A stretch of DNA of 5,783 bases from JAAYYM01 sp964483155 (GTDB taxonomy: Bacteria > Bacillota > Clostridia > Lachnospirales > Lachnospiraceae), in contig CAZAAC010000100.1 of assembly GCA_964483155.1 (NCBI GenBank), positions 1 to 5,783 on the forward strand, given 5' to 3'. Below, one piece after another: positions 5,741 to 5,783 of the stretch; within the stretch, counting starts at the first letter, position 1, and each line of letters begins with the position of its first letter. Below the pieces are notes generated by a model that had not been told where the DNA came from, did no database searches, and saw only the letters and a program-made list of their open reading frames with translations. Made by a program: the position numbers and the translations under genes.

Positions 5741-5783
5741 TTAGCCCTTCACTGCACCAGCTACCATTCCTTTGATAATCTCT
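5741..5783 (-). CDS. ABC sugar transporter permease, MalG/CUT1 type (C-terminal end only)
   Basis: Only 13 residues and the stop are present, reading EIIKGMVAGAVKG. This ending is typical of the second permease of CUT1-family carbohydrate ABC transporters (MalG/LplC-like), where the protein closes with a KGM-x-AGAVKG tail. Such permeases sit in the cytoplasmic membrane and pair with a second permease and a lipoprotein binding protein. In mannan loci of related Firmicutes the transporter lies next to the GH130 genes and imports manno-oligosaccharides. The substrate here is inferred from the neighbours only. Confidence 0.8.
   Translation of the reverse strand, partial: EIIKGMVAGAVKG

Overview
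The window is AT-rich and every recognisable gene is read from the minus strand, so transcription runs from the high coordinates to the low ones. It looks like part of a beta-mannan utilisation locus of a Gram-positive gut or rumen anaerobe. My best guess is a Lachnospiraceae-type Firmicute (Roseburia, Butyrivibrio or a relative). The guess rests on the AT-rich codon use, the strong GGAGG ribosome binding sites, and a gene set resembling the intracellular mannan pathways described in Roseburia intestinalis and Ruminococcus albus. Genus is inference; no rRNA or other phylogenetic marker is present.

Layout, in the direction of transcription. (1) 5783-5741 is the last 13 codons and stop of a MalG-type ABC sugar transporter permease. 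(2) A strong hairpin terminator lies at 5627-5671, followed by a plausible promoter and a short leader. (3) 5521-4496 encodes a GH130 subfamily-2 mannoside phosphorylase. (4) A 150-base AT-rich spacer holds a perfect 8-bp inverted repeat and a duplicated motif. (5) Three tightly packed genes follow, separated by 15-16 bases: a cellobiose/mannobiose 2-epimerase (4345-3173), a GH130 subfamily-1 mannosylglucose phosphorylase (3156-1975) and an intracellular CE2-type acetyl esterase (1959-868). (6) A near-consensus promoter embedded in the 3' end of the esterase gene leads into a membrane-anchored glycerophosphodiester phosphodiesterase (806 to the left edge, lacking its last residues).

How the genes fit together (established pathway plus inference): an ABC transporter imports acetylated manno-oligosaccharides. 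The CE2 esterase removes acetyl groups in the cytoplasm. The GH130_2 enzyme phosphorolyses manno-oligosaccharides from the non-reducing end, releasing mannose 1-phosphate. The epimerase turns the reducing-end mannose of mannobiose into glucose. The GH130_1 enzyme then splits Man-beta-1,4-Glc with phosphate into mannose 1-phosphate and glucose, saving ATP. No endo-mannanase, alpha-galactosidase, phosphomannomutase or regulator is in the window. The GDPD gene has no obvious link to mannan and appears to have its own promoter.

I see no RNA genes, mobile elements or CRISPR arrays. The pathway itself is known. The less ordinary items are the repeat-rich spacer, the intragenic promoter, and the esterase lacking the usual catalytic Asp. 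There is no gene-free stretch longer than about 220 bases.
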